Assembly: GCA_041984585.1 (NCBI GenBank)
Contig: JBHIXX010000004.1
Span: 1 to 64,000 of the forward strand
Origin: Pseudolysinimonas_A sp041984585
GTDB taxonomy: Bacteria; Actinomycetota; Actinomycetes; Actinomycetales; Microbacteriaceae
DNA length: 64,000 bases
Direction of reading: 5' to 3'
Part shown: piece after piece, positions 36,772 to 48,492 of the stretch
Position numbering within the stretch: position 1 is the first letter of the stretch
Layout: the number at the start of each line of letters is the position of its first letter
Position numbers and translations under genes: made by a program
The notes under the pieces: generated by a model
What the model was told of the DNA's origin: nothing
Database searches by the model: none
Seen by the model: the letters and a program-made list of their open reading frames with translations, nothing else

Positions 36772-36804
36772 GCGCGGCGGCGGATGCAGGACCCGCCGCC
36801 GCGC
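36772..36804 (-). terminator. Terminator hairpin of the peptide ABC operon
   Basis: Perfect 12-bp arms GCGCGGCGGCGG / CCGCCGCCGCGC with a 9-nt loop start 5 nt after the ATPase stop and end before the SBP2 promoter. Confidence 0.65.
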
Positions 36805-36809
36805 CGCCG

Positions 36810-38465
36810 TCAGGTGAGCGGGATGTCGGCGCCGGGGATCGCGGCGAGCAGGTTGCGGGTGTACTCCTCGCGCGGCGAGTCGAACACCTCGTCGACCGTC
36901 GCCTGCTCCACGATGCGCCCCTTCTCCATGACGCAGACGTAGTCGGCGATCATCCGCACCACCGCGAGGTCGTGCGTGATGAACAGGTAGGTGAGCCCGA
37001 GCTCCGACTGCAGGTCGGCGAGCAGCTCCAGCACCTGGGCCTGCACCAGCACGTCGAGCGCCGACACGGCCTCGTCGAGCACGACGATGTCGGGTTTCAG
37101 CGAGAGGGCGCGGGCGATCGCGACGCGCTGCCGCTGCCCGCCGGAGAGCTCGTTCGGGTAGCGCGAGATCACCGTCTCGGGCAGCGCCACCTGGTCGAGC
37201 ACCTCGCGCACGCGCGCGCGGCGGGACGCCGAGTCGCCGACGCCGTGCACGCGCAGCGGCTCCGCGATCGTGTTGCCGATGTTGTAGAGCGGGTCGAGCG
37301 AGCCGTACGGGTCCTGGAAGACCGGCTGCATCCGCCGCCGCAGCGCCAGCAGCTGCTTGCCGCTCATGCCCTTCGTCGGGGTGCCGTCGACGAGGATCTC
37401 GCCGCCGGACACCGACTCGAGCTGCAGCAGCAGCTTCGCGAGGGTCGACTTGCCCGATCCCGACTCGCCGACGAGCGCCGTCGTGGTGCCGGACCGCACC
37501 TCGAACGACGCCTTGTCGACGGCGGTGAACGGCGTCGAGCGGAAGCCGTTGCCGCCGCGGATCTGGTACTGCTTCGACACCTCGCGGAACTCGATCACCG
37601 GCGGGGCGTCGGCGAGCACCTCGGCCGCGTGCGAGCCGCCCTCGGCCCGCGCGGCGGACTGGATGCGGGTCGAGGCGAGGCTCGGCGCCGCGGCCACCAG
37701 CCGCTGGGTGTACGGATGCTGCGGGTTGCGCAGGATCTCGAGCGACGGGCCCGACTCCACGATCTTGCCGCGGTTCATCACGATGATGTTCTCCGCGCGC
37801 TCGGCCGCGAGGCCCAGGTCGTGGGTGATGAAGATCACCGCGGTCCCGCGCTCCTCGGTCAGCGTCTCGAGGTGATCGAGGATCGTCTTCTGCACCGTCA
37901 CGTCGAGCGCGCTGGTCGGCTCGTCGGCGATCAGCAGCTTCGGGTCCGACGACAGGCCGATGCCGATCAGCACGCGCTGCCGCATCCCGCCCGAGAACTG
38001 GTGCGGGAACTGGTGCAGCCGGTGCTCGGCATCCGACAGGCCCGCCTCGCGCAGCACCTGCACGGCGCGCTTCTTGGCGGCCCGACGGGTGCTGGCCAGT
38101 CCGTTGGCGCGCACCGCCTCCTGCACCTGGAACCCGATGCTCCACACCGGGTTGAGGCTGTTCATCGGGTCCTGGGGAACCAGGCCGATCTCCCGGCCGC
38201 GCACGCGCTCCATCTCGCGCGGCGAGAACCGGCTGAGCTCCCGCCCCTCGAACTGCACGCTGCCGCCGGTGATCATGCCCGAGCCGGGGAGCAGGTTGAT
38301 GATGGCGTGCGCCGTCGTCGACTTGCCCGATCCGGACTCGCCGACGATCGCGACCGTCTCGCCCGGGTAGACGTCGAAGCTCACGCCGCGCACGGCGGGG
38401 ACGGTGCCGTCCTGGGTGCGGAACGCGACCTCGAGGTCGGTGACGCTGAGCAGAGGCTGGGTCAT
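36810..38465 (-). CDS. Fused tandem ABC ATPase of a peptide transporter (DppD-DppF type)
   Basis: 551 residues with two complete nucleotide-binding domains. Domain 1: Walker A GESGSGKST, signature QFSGGMRQR, Walker B LLIADEPTSALD. Domain 2: GESGSGKST, ELSGGQRQR, IVVLDEAVSALD. Each has the oligopeptide-family C-terminal extension (NPQHPYTQRLV and SPREEYTRNLL). It energises the DppB/DppC-like pair encoded upstream. ATG 38465 overlaps the permease stop by 4 bp. Confidence 0.92.
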   Translation of the reverse strand: MTQPLLSVTDLEVAFRTQDGTVPAVRGVSFDVYPGETVAIVGESGSGKSTTAHAIINLLPGSGMITGGSVQFEGRELSRFSPREMERVRGREIGLVPQDPMNSLNPVWSIGFQVQEAVRANGLASTRRAAKKRAVQVLREAGLSDAEHRLHQFPHQFSGGMRQRVLIGIGLSSDPKLLIADEPTSALDVTVQKTILDHLETLTEERGTAVIFITHDLGLAAERAENIIVMNRGKIVESGPSLEILRNPQHPYTQRLVAAAPSLASTRIQSAARAEGGSHAAEVLADAPPVIEFREVSKQYQIRGGNGFRSTPFTAVDKASFEVRSGTTTALVGESGSGKSTLAKLLLQLESVSGGEILVDGTPTKGMSGKQLLALRRRMQPVFQDPYGSLDPLYNIGNTIAEPLRVHGVGDSASRRARVREVLDQVALPETVISRYPNELSGGQRQRVAIARALSLKPDIVVLDEAVSALDVLVQAQVLELLADLQSELGLTYLFITHDLAVVRMIADYVCVMEKGRIVEQATVDEVFDSPREEYTRNLLAAIPGADIPLT

Positions 38466-39421
38466 CGCACGGCCCTCGCCCTCGGGTCGAGCGCGTCGCG
38501 CACTGTCTCGCCGAGCATGATGAAGGCGAGCACGGTGACCGACAGCGCGATCGACGGGTAGATGAGCGGCAGCGGGTTGGTGCGCAGCGTGAACTGCCCG
38601 GCCGAGATGTCGTTGCCCCACGACATGTAGATGTTGTTGGGCAGCCCGACGCCGAGGAACGACAGGGTCGCCTCGGCGGTGATCGCGGCGGCGAGTCCGA
38701 CGGTGCTGACGATGATCACCGGCGCGATCGAGTTGGGCAGCACGTGGGTGAACATCGTGCGCACCTTGGTGAGGCCGATCGCCTCCGACGCGGTGACGTA
38801 GTCGGACTGTTTGACCCTGAGCACCTCGGATCTCAGGATGCGCGCCGTCGACGGCCAGGCGAAGAACCCGATCGCCAGCGAGATGATCCAGATGTTCCGG
38901 ATGTCGAGGAAGATCGACATGATCACGACCGCGGCCAGGATGTAGGGGATCGCGAAGAACATGTCGCCGACGCGCATGAGCAGCGAGTCGATCCAGCCGC
39001 CGAAGTAGCCGGCGAAGGCGCCGATCACGATGCCCATGATCGCGACCATCACGGTCACGATGAGCCCCACCGAGAGCGAGGTGGAGGCGCCGTGCACGAT
39101 CCGCGAGAAGACGTCGCAGCCCTGGAAGGTGAAGCCGAGCGGATGACCCGGCTCCGGCCCGCCGTTGGAGTTGGCGAGGTAGCACTGGTCGTTCGGCGGC
39201 ACCTGGGTGAACACCGTCGGGAACAGCGCCATGAAGATCAGGAACGCGATCACGACGGCGGAGACCCAGAACATCCAGCGGCCGCGCAGGTCGCGCCACG
39301 CGTCGAGCCAGAGGTTGCTCTTGCGGTCGCTCACGCGCACCGCGTCGACGGCGCCGAGGCCGCCCTCGTCGACGTCGGCGACGAAGTGCGGGGCGGTGCG
39401 GACGGGCTTACTTCTTGACAT
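38462..39421 (-). CDS. Peptide ABC permease, DppC-like
   Basis: 319-residue permease with a cytoplasmic N-terminal extension, six helices and the EAA loop EAIGLTKVRTMFTHVLPNS that contacts the ATPase. The OppC-N type first helix is followed by a large external loop (NDQCYLANSNGGPEPGHPLG), typical of the C subunit. Its start lies within the last codons of the B permease (14-bp overlap). Confidence 0.9.
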   Translation of the reverse strand: MSRSKPVRTAPHFVADVDEGGLGAVDAVRVSDRKSNLWLDAWRDLRGRWMFWVSAVVIAFLIFMALFPTVFTQVPPNDQCYLANSNGGPEPGHPLGFTFQGCDVFSRIVHGASTSLSVGLIVTVMVAIMGIVIGAFAGYFGGWIDSLLMRVGDMFFAIPYILAAVVIMSIFLDIRNIWIISLAIGFFAWPSTARILRSEVLRVKQSDYVTASEAIGLTKVRTMFTHVLPNSIAPVIIVSTVGLAAAITAEATLSFLGVGLPNNIYMSWGNDISAGQFTLRTNPLPLIYPSIALSVTVLAFIMLGETVRDALDPRARAVR

Positions 39422-40340
39422 AGCGGATCCTGGGGTCGAGCACGCCGTAGAGCAGGTCGATGCCGAGGTTGACGAGCACGTAGATGATGACGAGGACGGT
39501 CACGATCGAGACCACCTCGGGACTGTCGTGGCGCCGGATGGCCTGGAACAGCTCGTTGCCGACGCCGGGCACGTTGAAGATGCCCTCGGTGACGGTCGCG
39601 CCGACGATGAGGATGCCGAAGTCGGCCGCCAGGTTGGTGGTGACCGGGATGAGCGAGTTGCGCAGCACGTGCACCGGGATCACCCGGCGGGAGCCGAGCC
39701 CCTTGCCGTAGGCCATCCGCACGAAGTCCTGCTGCTGCGTCTCGATCACCGAGGCGCGGGTCAGCCGGAGCACGTACGCGAAGTTGAGGCCGGCGAGCAC
39801 GATGGCCGGCAATAACAGGTCTTCCCAGGGGGCACCGCGACCCACGGTGGGACTGAACAGCCCGAGCTGCAGGCCGAGGAACCACTGCGCGACGAAGGCG
39901 AGCACGAACACCGGGAGCGAGATCAGCACCAGGCTGATCAGCAGCGAGACGTTGTCGAACAGCTTGCCCTTGCGCAGGCCCGCGATGAGCCCGGCGGTCA
40001 CGCCGAAGATGAGCTGGATGAGCACCGCAAGCAGTGCGAGGCGGAGCGTGTTGGGGAACGTCCGCATGAGGATGTCGTTGACCGACTCCCCCGAGAACGT
40101 GGTGCCGAGGTTCCCCTGGAACACGTCGCCGAGGTACAGGAAGTACCGCGTGAAGAACGGCTGGTCGAGGCGGAACTGCGCCTCGAGCGCGGCGATCTGC
40201 GCCTCGCTCGGGGTGCGCTCGCCGAACATCGCGAGCACGGGGTTGCCCGGCAGGGCGAACACCATCGTGAAGATCAGGAACGTCGACCCGAGGAAGACGG
40301 GGATGGCCTGGAGCAGGCGCCGAAGGATGTATGCGGGCAT
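39408..40340 (-). CDS. Peptide ABC permease, DppB-like
   Basis: 310-residue inner-membrane permease beginning MPAYILRRLLQAIPVFLGST, the classic OppB/DppB opening, with six helices and an EAA-like loop YGKGLGSRRVIPVHVLRNS. It follows the binding-protein gene after 77 nt that contain a strong hairpin and is followed by the C permease with overlap. Confidence 0.9.
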   Translation of the reverse strand: MPAYILRRLLQAIPVFLGSTFLIFTMVFALPGNPVLAMFGERTPSEAQIAALEAQFRLDQPFFTRYFLYLGDVFQGNLGTTFSGESVNDILMRTFPNTLRLALLAVLIQLIFGVTAGLIAGLRKGKLFDNVSLLISLVLISLPVFVLAFVAQWFLGLQLGLFSPTVGRGAPWEDLLLPAIVLAGLNFAYVLRLTRASVIETQQQDFVRMAYGKGLGSRRVIPVHVLRNSLIPVTTNLAADFGILIVGATVTEGIFNVPGVGNELFQAIRRHDSPEVVSIVTVLVIIYVLVNLGIDLLYGVLDPRIRYVKK

Positions 40341-40370
40341 GAGGGTGGAACGAGACGTCGACCGACACGA

Positions 40371-40398
40371 CCGTGGGGCGGCGTTCGCCGCCCCACGG
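40371..40398 (-). promoter_or_regulatory. Intercistronic stem-loop between SBP1 and the DppB gene
   Basis: Perfect 13-bp arms CCGTGGGGCGGCG / CGCCGCCCCACGG with two bases between them, 19 nt after the SBP1 stop. There is no U-tract. It probably stabilises the upstream message or partially terminates, giving more binding protein than permease. Confidence 0.65.
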
Positions 40399-40417
40399 CC
40401 GTCTGTGTCAGGTCAGA

Positions 40418-42016
40418 CTACTTGGTGACCTCGTAGAGCACCGGCCAGGTGTCCCAGCCGTACTCGACGTTGGACACGTCCTCGCCGTAGCCGGCGTTGA
40501 CGGCGCTGTACCACAGCGGGATCGCGGGCAGATCCTGGTTCAGGATCGCCTGCGCCTGCTGGAACAGCTCGGTCTGCTCCTCGAAGGTCGGGGACGTGAG
40601 CCCCGCCTGGAAGAGCGCGTCGAACTCGGGGTTCGAGTAGTCCGCGTCATTCGACCCGGAGCCGGTCACGTAGAGCGCGCCCAGGATGTTGGACTGCGAC
40701 GGGAAGTCGAACTGCCATCCGGTGCGGAACGCCGACGTGATCGTGCGCTGGTTCACCTCGGTGCGCAGACCGGCGAAGTCGGGGTACGGGACCCCCACCG
40801 CGTCGATGCCGAGCACGTTCTTGATGGAGTTGACGGTCGCGTCGACCCACTCCTGGTGTCCGCCGTCCGCGTTGTAGGCGAGCTCGAAGGTGCCCTCCCA
40901 CGGCGAGATGGCGTCAGCAGCGGCCCAGGCCTCGACAGCGCCCTCCGGGTCGTACCGGAGAACCTCGGAGCCCTCGATCGAGTCGGAGAACCCGCTGATG
41001 ACCGGCGACGTCCAGTCGACGGCCGGCTCGCGCGTCCCGCTGAAGACCACGTCGGTGATCTCCTCGCGGTTGATCGCCATCGAGATGGCGGCGCGGCGCA
41101 GCTTGCCCTCCTCGTCGAACCCGAAGTGCGGCAGGTTCGCGTTCATGGTGAATGACTGGAACACGGCAGCGGCCTGGGTGACCGCACGGTCGCCCAGCTC
41201 CTCCTCGTAGGTGCCCATCGCGTTCGACGGCACCTGCTGGATGATGTCCAGGTTGCCGGCGAGCAGGTCGGTGTAGGCCGCCTCCTGCGTCGCGTAGACG
41301 ACGAGGTCGAGACCGGCGTTCTGCGCCTTGCGCGGTCCGTCGTAGTCGGGGTTGGGCACGAGCGAGATGACCTCGTCGTGGACCCACTCGTCGATCATGT
41401 AGGGGCCGTTGCCGATCGGCGCGTCACCGAAGGCCTCCGGGTCCTCGAAGAAGGCCTCGGGGAGCGGGAAGAACACCGTGTAGCCGAGGGCGACCGGGAA
41501 GTCGGCCTGCGGCTGGGTGAGCGTCGCGGTGAAGGTCAGGTCGTCGATCACCTCGAGGGCGAGGGTGTCCTCGCCGCCGTCGTCCGAGTAGCCCTCGAAC
41601 GGGATCGCGTAGCCGAACCACCACTGGTTGAGGTTCGCCGGGTCCGACGCGCCCCACTGCCAGGCGTCCACGAACGACGACGCCGTGACCGGCGTGCCGT
41701 CGGTGAAGGTCTCGCCGTCCTTGATGGTGATGGTCCAGGTCTGGTAGTCGTCCGACTCGATCGACTCGGCGACATCCATCTGCGGGGTGCCATCGGCCTC
41801 GTAGTACATGAGGCCCGACATGATGTTGTTGAGAACCAGGCCGCCGTTCACCTCGTTGGTGTTGGCGGGGATCAGCGGGTTCTCCGGCTCGCCCCAGTCG
41901 ACGGTGATCGGCTCACCGCTGCCGGTGCCGCCGTCGGTACCCGTGCAGCCCGCGAGCGCGAGGGCGACGATCGTCGCAGCCCCCCCGGCCGCCGCTGCGA
42001 AACGTGGAATTCGCAA
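40418..42016 (-). CDS. Family 5 extracellular solute-binding lipoprotein (SBP1)
   Basis: 532-residue binding protein, first gene of the ABC operon. Signal peptide with lipobox LALAGC, then DYQTWTITIKDGETFTDGTPV, GNGPYMIDEWV, KLRRAAISMAINREEI and DLPAIPLWYS. Start is the rare TTG at 42016, supported by AGGAGG four nt upstream and the absence of another in-frame start before the signal sequence. The C-terminal pattern resembles oligopeptide rather than nickel binders. Expression probably exceeds the permeases because of the hairpin that follows. Confidence 0.88.
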   Translation of the reverse strand: MRIPRFAAAAGGAATIVALALAGCTGTDGGTGSGEPITVDWGEPENPLIPANTNEVNGGLVLNNIMSGLMYYEADGTPQMDVAESIESDDYQTWTITIKDGETFTDGTPVTASSFVDAWQWGASDPANLNQWWFGYAIPFEGYSDDGGEDTLALEVIDDLTFTATLTQPQADFPVALGYTVFFPLPEAFFEDPEAFGDAPIGNGPYMIDEWVHDEVISLVPNPDYDGPRKAQNAGLDLVVYATQEAAYTDLLAGNLDIIQQVPSNAMGTYEEELGDRAVTQAAAVFQSFTMNANLPHFGFDEEGKLRRAAISMAINREEITDVVFSGTREPAVDWTSPVISGFSDSIEGSEVLRYDPEGAVEAWAAADAISPWEGTFELAYNADGGHQEWVDATVNSIKNVLGIDAVGVPYPDFAGLRTEVNQRTITSAFRTGWQFDFPSQSNILGALYVTGSGSNDADYSNPEFDALFQAGLTSPTFEEQTELFQQAQAILNQDLPAIPLWYSAVNAGYGEDVSNVEYGWDTWPVLYEVTK

Positions 42017-42084
42017 TGTTCCTCCTGTGCAATCGGAAAGCGCAGCGCTCGGCGGACCCCGAGGCGCCGCGCCCGGATAGACCG

Positions 42085-42113
42085 ACCCTAGATAGGGGGG
42101 TGGGCCCGGACAA
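42085..42113 (-). promoter_or_regulatory. Promoter of the peptide ABC operon
   Basis: Minus-strand TTGTCC (42108-42113), exactly 17 nt, then TAGGGT (42085-42090). Predicted leader about 60 nt to TTG 42016. This is one of the few places with a recognisable -35 box. The whole 42017-42342 gap is non-coding and holds this promoter, the operator below and the 42331 promoter. Confidence 0.6.
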
Positions 42114-42128
42114 AACCGTTGGAGGAAT

Positions 42129-42146
42129 CGTTACACCGCGGTAACG
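42129..42146. promoter_or_regulatory. Candidate operator upstream of the ABC operon
   Basis: CGTTACACCGCGGTAACG: 6-bp arms CGTTAC/GTAACG around 6 nt, 16 bp upstream of the -35 box. A related half-site TTGCGATAAC lies at 42161-42170. Position suits an activator or looped repressor. Confidence 0.45.
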
Positions 42147-42330
42147 CGTGCGGTGGAATGTTGCGATAACGCTCGAAACCGGCATGAAATGGGCGCGGTC
42201 CGCAACATCCGTGCGCCCGAACCGGAGTATGAGGGCCTCTCTGCTTCTGAACGGCGGGTGAACGGGCGGGCCCGGCGCCGTGCCCGGGTGGGCTCCGGGT
42301 GACACCGAGGTGACACTCCGAGCGCCGACG

Positions 42331-42336
42331 TAGCAT
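42331..42336 (+). promoter_or_regulatory. -10 box of the DCC-protein gene
   Basis: TAGCAT with 6 nt to ATG 42343 (leaderless). Confidence 0.65.
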
Positions 42337-42342
42337 GGCCCG

Positions 42343-42735
42343 ATGCAGCTCCCCGTGCTCGTCTTCGACGGCGACTGCGCGTTCTGCACCACCGCGGTCG
42401 ACCGGATGCGGCGGACGCTCCCCGCGTTCCCCGAGGCCCAGCCCTGGCAGTGGCTCGATCTGCCGACCCTCGGCCTCACCCCCGCGGACGGCGAGCGCGC
42501 CGTCTGGATGGTCACCGCGCGCGGGCGCTGGGCCGGGCACCTCGCCGTGTCGGTGCTGCTGCGCGGGCAGCCGACGCCCGGGTGGCGCTTCCTCGGCCAC
42601 CTCATCGCCACCCCGCCGTTCTCCTGGCTCGCGGCGGTCGGCTACCGGTGGGTCGCCCACAACCGGCACCGGCTGCCGGGCGGCACCCCGGCGTGTTCCC
42701 TTCCGCCCGAGCAGCGCCCGGGCGCGACCCGGTGA
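42343..42735 (+). CDS. DCC (DUF393) thiol-disulfide oxidoreductase-like protein
   Basis: 130-residue protein with the family signature FDGDCAFC at residues 8-15, providing a DxxC context and a CxxC pair at 12 and 15. The fold is thioredoxin-like by family assignment; redox function is not proven. A hydrophobic stretch FLGHLIATPPFSWLAAVGY follows. Its stop overlaps the CPBP protease start by 4 bp (GTGA), so the two are co-translated. Confidence 0.85.
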   Translation: MQLPVLVFDGDCAFCTTAVDRMRRTLPAFPEAQPWQWLDLPTLGLTPADGERAVWMVTARGRWAGHLAVSVLLRGQPTPGWRFLGHLIATPPFSWLAAVGYRWVAHNRHRLPGGTPACSLPPEQRPGATR

Positions 42736-43526
42736 GCGCCGCATCCGGGGACCCGGTCGCCGCGCCGGAGAGCCGGCGCCGGATCGGCGCGGAGATCGCG
42801 ATCGTGCTCGCGCTCTCGCTCGGGCAGTCGGCGGTCTACGCCATCGTCGCGATCGTCAACCGCGCCACCCGCGAGCAGCCGCTGGCCGAGCAGACCGCGA
42901 CGCTCAACCCGTCGCTGAGCAGCCGCGAGGTGTTCGACCTGATCTACCAGCTGCTCGGCATCGGGTTCGCGCTCGTGCCGGTGGTGCTGGCCTGCTTCCT
43001 GCTGTGGAGCCCGGGCCGCCCGCACCTCGGCCGCCTGGGCATCACCTTCGACCAGCCGGGGCGCGACGTGCTGCGCGGGCTCGCGCTCGCCCTGGTGATC
43101 GCGCTCCCCGGCATCGGCATCTACCTGGCCGGGCGGGCGCTCGGGATCGGCGTGGCGGTGAACCCGGCCGGCCTGGACGCCTACTGGTGGACCGTGCCGG
43201 TGCTGCTGCTCTCGGCGGTGCGCGCCGGCATCCAGGAGGAGGTGCTGCTGCTCGGCTACCTGTTCGCCCGGCTCGGCGACCTGCGCTGGAGCCGCTGGGC
43301 GATCATCGTCTCCGCCGCCCTGCTGCGCGGGAGCTACCACCTGTACCAGGGCTACGGCGCGTTCGTCGCCAACGTCGCGATGGGCGTCTTCTTCGGATGG
43401 CTGGTCAGCCGCCGTCGCCGCGTGCTGCCGTTCGTCGTCGCCCACGTCGCGATCGACGCCGCCGTGTTCGTCGGCTACCCGGTCGTCGCGACCGCCTGGC
43501 CCGAGCTGTTCGGTCTGCCGGGCTGA
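42732..43526 (+). CDS. CPBP family intramembrane metalloprotease
   Basis: 264 residues with about seven helices. The Abi/CPBP motifs appear as QEEVLLLGYLF (normally EExxxR; here no arginine at the expected place), RGSYHLYQG and VAHVAIDAAVF. The glutamate pair and both histidines are kept, so activity is plausible. Members process membrane substrates or confer bacteriocin immunity; nothing here tells which. GTG 42732 overlaps the DCC stop. Confidence 0.83.
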   Translation: MSAASGDPVAAPESRRRIGAEIAIVLALSLGQSAVYAIVAIVNRATREQPLAEQTATLNPSLSSREVFDLIYQLLGIGFALVPVVLACFLLWSPGRPHLGRLGITFDQPGRDVLRGLALALVIALPGIGIYLAGRALGIGVAVNPAGLDAYWWTVPVLLLSAVRAGIQEEVLLLGYLFARLGDLRWSRWAIIVSAALLRGSYHLYQGYGAFVANVAMGVFFGWLVSRRRRVLPFVVAHVAIDAAVFVGYPVVATAWPELFGLPG

Positions 43527-43540
43527 GCGGAGTCGCTCAC

Positions 43541-43628
43541 GCGAACGCCTCTCGCGCGCCGGCGGCGCGATCACTCGGCACCGCGGACTCCGGTGGAGGC
43601 GAACGCCTCTCGCGCGCCGGCGGCGCGG

Positions 43629-43656
<28 letters not shown>
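43541..43656. repeat. 58-bp tandem duplication at the gcvP 3' end
   Basis: Unit A (43541-43598) and unit B (43599-43656) differ at 4 of 58 positions, and the first 10 bp of a third copy follow at 43657. Each unit contains the small dyad CGCGCCG/CGGCGCG. The gcvP stop lies inside unit B, so the duplication replaced the natural 3' end of the gene. Confidence 0.9.
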
Positions 43657-46585
<2,929 letters not shown>

Positions 46586-46586
<1 letters not shown>

Positions 46587-46957
46587 CACTCCCCCGTCAG
46601 CTCGCGGTAGGCCGCCGCGTCGAGCAGCTCCGGCGGCGCCGCGACCCGCACCCGGAACAGCCAGGTGCCGAACGGGTCGGAGTTGACCAGCGACGGGTCG
46701 GCGACCGCGTCGGCGTTCGCCTCGAGCACCTCGCCGTCCACCGGCGCGTAGAGCTCGCTCACCGACTTCGTCGACTCGATCTCGCCGACGATCGAGCCGG
46801 CGGCCAGGTGCGCGCCGGGCTTCGGCAGGTCGAGGTAGACGACGTCGCCGAGCTGCTGGGCGGCGTAGGCGGTCACCCCCACCGTCGCGGTGTCGCCGTC
46901 GACGGCGACCCACTCGTGCTCGCGGGTGTACTGCAGGTCGGGACGGATCTCGCTCAT
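46586..46957 (-). CDS. gcvH: Glycine cleavage system H protein
   Basis: 123-residue lipoyl carrier. ESTKSVSELYAPVDGEV holds the lipoylated lysine at residue 64; EHEWVAVDG and the VYLDLPKPGA strand are standard. Length is normal. It lies 3 nt after gcvT and one base into gcvP, in one translationally coupled operon under the glycine riboswitch. Confidence 0.95.
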
Positions 46958-46960
46958 GGC

Positions 46961-48139
46961 TCAGGCCTTCCGGTCGGCGGTGCTGGGGTCGGTCGGGGTG
47001 CTGGTCTGCGGGGTGCTGGTCAACGGGGCGCGCGGTGGTGCGGGTCGGAACGGCAGGGCGACGACCGTCATCGGCAGGGCGGAACCCCGCACGTCGACGT
47101 CGAGCCCGGTGCCCGGTTCCGCGGACTCGGGGGCGACGCGGGCCATCGCGATCGGGTGGCCGAGCGTCGGCGACAGCGCGCCCGACGTGACCTCGCCGAC
47201 CACGGCGCCGCCGCGCAGCACCGGGTAACCGGCGCGGGCGGCACGGCGGCCCTCCCCGGCGAGCCCGACCAGCACGGGGGCGCCGGGGCGCGGGCCCGCC
47301 GCGAGGGCGTCGCCGCCCACGAAGTCGCGGCCGTCGAGCACCGTCGCGCGCCCGACGCCCGCCTCCGCGGGGCGGGTGTCGCGGGTCAGTTCGTGGCCGT
47401 AGAGCGGCATGCCCGCCTCCAACCGCAGGGTGTCGCGGGCGGCGAGCCCGGCCGGGACGAGTCCCGCGCCGGCGCCCGTCTCGAGCAGGGCGTCCCACAG
47501 CAGCGGGGCCGCCTCGGGGGCGAGGAAGAACTCGAACCCGTCCTCCCCGGTGTAGCCGGTGCGGGCCACGAGCACCTCGTGCCCGCGCAGGTCGCCGGTC
47601 GTCACCCGGTAGTAGCGCAGGCCGTCGAGACCGGCCACGTCGAACCCGTCCACCCCGCGCAGGATCTCCTCCGCGCGGGGCCCCTGGAGCGCGACGAGCG
47701 CGATGTCGTCGGACTCGTCCTCGACGAGAGCGTCGAACGGGGCGGAACGCTCGCGCAGCTCCGCCGCGACCAGCTCGCGGTTCGCGGCGTTCGCGACGAC
47801 GAGGAAGCGGTCCGGTCCGGTGCGGTACACCACGAGGTCGTCGAGGATCCCGCCATCCGGAGCCAGCAGCAGGGCGTACTTCGCACGCCCCTCGGCGAGC
47901 GCGGAGGCCGGCACCGAGAGCGCTCGATCGAGGGAGGCCGCGGCGTCGGGTCCGAGCACCACGATCTCGCCCATGTGGCTGAGGTCGAACAGCCCGGCGC
48001 GCTCGCGCACCGCGGCATGCTCGGCGAGGTCGGAGCTGTAGCGCACCGGCATCTCCCAGCCGGCGAAGTCGGTGAACGACGCCCCGGCGGCGACGTGGGC
48101 GTCGTGCAGCGGCGAGCGTCGGAGCGGGGGTGCGGTCAC
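46961..48139 (-). CDS. gcvT: Aminomethyltransferase, T protein
   Basis: 392-residue tetrahydrofolate-dependent aminomethyltransferase. FAGWEMPVRYSS, FDLSHMGEI, RTGYTGEDGFEFFL and GLAARDTLRLEAGMPLYG are family hallmarks. The C-terminal 25 residues are a Thr/Pro-rich tail beyond the normal end. GTG 48139 lies about 30 nt downstream of the riboswitch. First gene of gcvTHP. Confidence 0.93.
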   Translation of the reverse strand: MTAPPLRRSPLHDAHVAAGASFTDFAGWEMPVRYSSDLAEHAAVRERAGLFDLSHMGEIVVLGPDAAASLDRALSVPASALAEGRAKYALLLAPDGGILDDLVVYRTGPDRFLVVANAANRELVAAELRERSAPFDALVEDESDDIALVALQGPRAEEILRGVDGFDVAGLDGLRYYRVTTGDLRGHEVLVARTGYTGEDGFEFFLAPEAAPLLWDALLETGAGAGLVPAGLAARDTLRLEAGMPLYGHELTRDTRPAEAGVGRATVLDGRDFVGGDALAAGPRPGAPVLVGLAGEGRRAARAGYPVLRGGAVVGEVTSGALSPTLGHPIAMARVAPESAEPGTGLDVDVRGSALPMTVVALPFRPAPPRAPLTSTPQTSTPTDPSTADRKA

Positions 48140-48172
48140 GCGGAGTCCTCCAGCCGGATCGGCGGTTCTCGG

Positions 48173-48362
48173 ACTCCCCCTCTGTCATCGGTGCCTGAGA
48201 GCTTCACGGCCCGGAGCCACGGCATCCGGTTCGCTTTCCCCTGCGGCGGGAGCCCTGACGGGTTCCACTTTTCAGAGCGGCCTGTTCGACGCGGTACGCG
48301 GACCTGAGAGATTGGCGGGGAGGCTTGCTCCTTCGGTGTCCACCGGGGTGGACTCTCCCGCG
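48173..48362 (-). promoter_or_regulatory. Tandem glycine riboswitch
   Basis: Two aptamers read on the minus strand. Aptamer 1: GGGAGAGTCC, CCGAAGGAGCAA and AATCTCTCAGG. Aptamer 2: CGCAGGGGAAAGCGAACC, GCTCTCAGGCACCGATGACA and GAGGGGG. This is the classical glycine riboswitch consensus. It precedes gcvT by about 35 nt and should turn on gcvTHP when glycine is abundant. No separate expression platform with a U-tract is visible. Confidence 0.92.
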
Positions 48363-48394
48363 TCGTGTGCGGCCGGGTGTTCGGTTGTGCGGCC

Positions 48395-48400
48395 AGGCTA
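48395..48400 (-). promoter_or_regulatory. -10 box of the riboswitch-gcvTHP transcript
   Basis: TAGCCT on the minus strand would start transcription about 25 nt upstream of aptamer 1. Confidence 0.5.
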
Positions 48401-48492
48401 CCCCGCCGCGTGTTTCGGCGGTGTGAAACCCGCCGTGGTGGTGTCGGCGCCCCTCAGCGCGGATGGCGCGTCGGCCGGGACGTCGTGGCGCG

